Shown here piece by piece: positions 5,399 through 6,433 of a DNA stretch of 6,433 nucleotides (its first letter is position 1; every line of letters starts with the position of its first letter). The stretch is from the NCBI GenBank assembly GCA_023251855.1, contig JAHEYA010000142.1, positions 1-6,433 of the forward strand. The letters run 5' to 3'. The position numbers and the translations under genes were made by a program. Origin of the DNA: Bacteroidota bacterium (GTDB taxonomy: Bacteria; Bacteroidota; Bacteroidia; 2-12-FULL-35-15). The notes under the pieces are model-generated. The model had not been told where the DNA came from, searched no databases, and was given only the letters and a program-made list of their open reading frames with translations.

Positions 5399-6433
5399 TT
5401 ATTTCTTTGAATTTAATATATAGTTCTGAATTTCTCTGACAATATCATTTGCAGCTTCAGTCTTGCTCTTCAACTTAAATTCAGTGATTTTATTGTGTTT
5501 GTTGATGATTGTTATTTTGTTGGTATCGGTTTTAAAACCGGCACCGGTATCATTCAATGAATTAAGAACAATGAAATCTAAATTTTTATTTTTTATTTTC
5601 TTTTTAGCATTCTCTATTTCATTCTCTGTTTCAAGAGCAAAGCCAATAAGCAACTGATTCGTTTTTTTTAATTTACCTAATTCAGCTAATGTATCTTTTG
5701 TTGGAACAAGCTCAAGGCTTTTGGTTCCGGCATTTTTTTTTATTTTTTGATCTGCAACTTTTGCTGGTTTGTAATCTGCAACGGCTGCTGAAAGTACTGC
5801 TATATCTGCCAATCCAAATGCTTTTATGGATGCAATATATAATTCTTCTGCGGTTGTAACATCAATACGGTTAATAGAAGTACTACTTGTTTTTAAATTG
5901 TTGGGCCCACAAATAAGAGTGACATCCGCACCTTGTTTGGCAAATTCTTCAGCAATAGCAAACCCCATTTTACCGGATGAATGATTACCGATAAAACGAA
6001 CAGGATCTATTGCTTCATAAGTGGGACCGGCTGTTACCAGCACTTTTTTTTTTGAAAAAGGTAGGGAAGTAGAGAGTGCTTTAATTAAATAATCAACAAT
6101 TTCTTCCGGTTCAGCCATACGGCCTTCACCATTCAAACCGCTTGCTAATTCACCTGTACCGGGGTTAATAATGTGGTTCCCGAACGACTTTAGTCGTTTT
6201 AAATTTTCGGCAGTTGCAGGATGTTTATACATATCCAGATCCATTGCAGGAGCAATGTATACTTTACAACGAGCAGATAAATAAGTGGCAAGTAATAAAT
6301 TATCGCAAGAGCCATTGGCCATTTTCGCAATGGTATTAGCTGATGAAGGAGCAATGACAAGGGCATCGGCCCATAATCCTAATTCAACATGGTTATTCCA
6401 TTGTCCGGTTTTATCCTTGACAAAATCAATTAA
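5399..6433 (-). CDS. coaBC: Bifunctional CoaBC (PPC synthetase/decarboxylase), 5' end cut by window edge
   Basis: Flavoprotein making 4'-phosphopantetheine for coenzyme A: the CoaB domain joins 4'-phosphopantothenate to cysteine using CTP, and the CoaC domain decarboxylates the product. The frame is open through the right edge; 344 residues are visible and roughly 55-60 N-terminal residues (the start of the FMN-binding Rossmann fold) lie outside. An internal ATG at 6320-6322 is not the start, since conserved CoaC sequence precedes it. CoaC motifs (visible-residue numbering): active-site His15 in HVELGLWAD, APSSANT (28-34), PAMDLDM (62-68, PAMN in E. coli) and ELASGLNGEGRM (95-106), where Ser98 sits at the usual catalytic Cys. 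CoaB motifs: VLVTAGPT (131-138), the FIGNHSSGKMG loop (147-157), AVADYKP (217-223), KIKK (230-233) and IGFALETE (263-270). The Asp and Ser variants are, to my knowledge, lineage features in Bacteroidota rather than damage. Its stop lies 3 bp before the PorD-like GTG start. Confidence 0.96.
   Translation of the reverse strand, partial: LIDFVKDKTGQWNNHVELGLWADALVIAPSSANTIAKMANGSCDNLLLATYLSARCKVYIAPAMDLDMYKHPATAENLKRLKSFGNHIINPGTGELASGLNGEGRMAEPEEIVDYLIKALSTSLPFSKKKVLVTAGPTYEAIDPVRFIGNHSSGKMGFAIAEEFAKQGADVTLICGPNNLKTSSTSINRIDVTTAEELYIASIKAFGLADIAVLSAAVADYKPAKVADQKIKKNAGTKSLELVPTKDTLAELGKLKKTNQLLIGFALETENEIENAKKKIKNKNLDFIVLNSLNDTGAGFKTDTNKITIINKHNKITEFKLKSKTEAANDIVREIQNYILNSKK

Noticed and set aside
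4665..5657. Three short plus-strand frames opposite the PorD-like gene and coaBC (4665-4916, 5136-5342, 5463-5657)
   Set aside because: Each is antisense to a well-supported gene and looks like low-complexity translation of the opposite strand.
6320..6322. ATG as the start of coaBC
   Set aside because: The frame continues 37 codons to the window edge with conserved CoaC sequence (HVELGLWAD, APSSANT), so this Met is internal.

Overview
The window is about 6.4 kb of AT-rich DNA with five protein genes, all on the minus strand. In transcription order (right to left) they are coaBC (partial), a DUF4835/PorD-like gene, an AlkB-type membrane monooxygenase, a 626-residue two-domain protein, and a thiolase (partial). 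The organism is almost certainly a member of the Bacteroidota. DUF4835/PorD proteins are known from that phylum, CoaBC carries the PAMDLDM and ELASG variants I associate with it, Shine-Dalgarno sequences are weak or absent, and spacers are very A+T rich. Nothing fixes the genus. I see no rRNA, tRNA, CRISPR array, insertion sequence or phage gene.

Right part (4499-6433): coaBC makes 4'-phosphopantetheine, the last precursors of coenzyme A. It ends 3 bp before a GTG-started exported protein of the DUF4835/PorD family, linked to type IX secretion. This is a conserved housekeeping pair in the phylum.

Middle (1387-4468): 30 bp after the PorD-like gene comes an alkane/fatty-chain omega-hydroxylase-like membrane diiron protein (AlkB type, all four His motifs intact). 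After a 157-bp spacer with a tandem repeat and two hairpins comes the most unusual gene here. It joins a KAS III/FabH-like ketosynthase with an intact Cys-His-Asn triad to a C-terminal heme-oxygenase-like diiron-oxidase (HDO)-type helical domain. Two expected metal ligands of that second domain appear substituted. AlkB plus ketosynthase-HDO looks like an uncharacterised lipid or hydrocarbon modification module; the product is unknown.

Left part (1-1204): a FadA-like acetyl-CoA acyltransferase, complete except for its last one or few residues, follows a 182-bp A+T-rich spacer with an imperfect 17-bp inverted repeat near the start codon. It most likely belongs to a beta-oxidation operon continuing off the left edge. 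With the middle genes it gives the locus a fatty-acyl/CoA theme, but a functional link between the blocks is inference.
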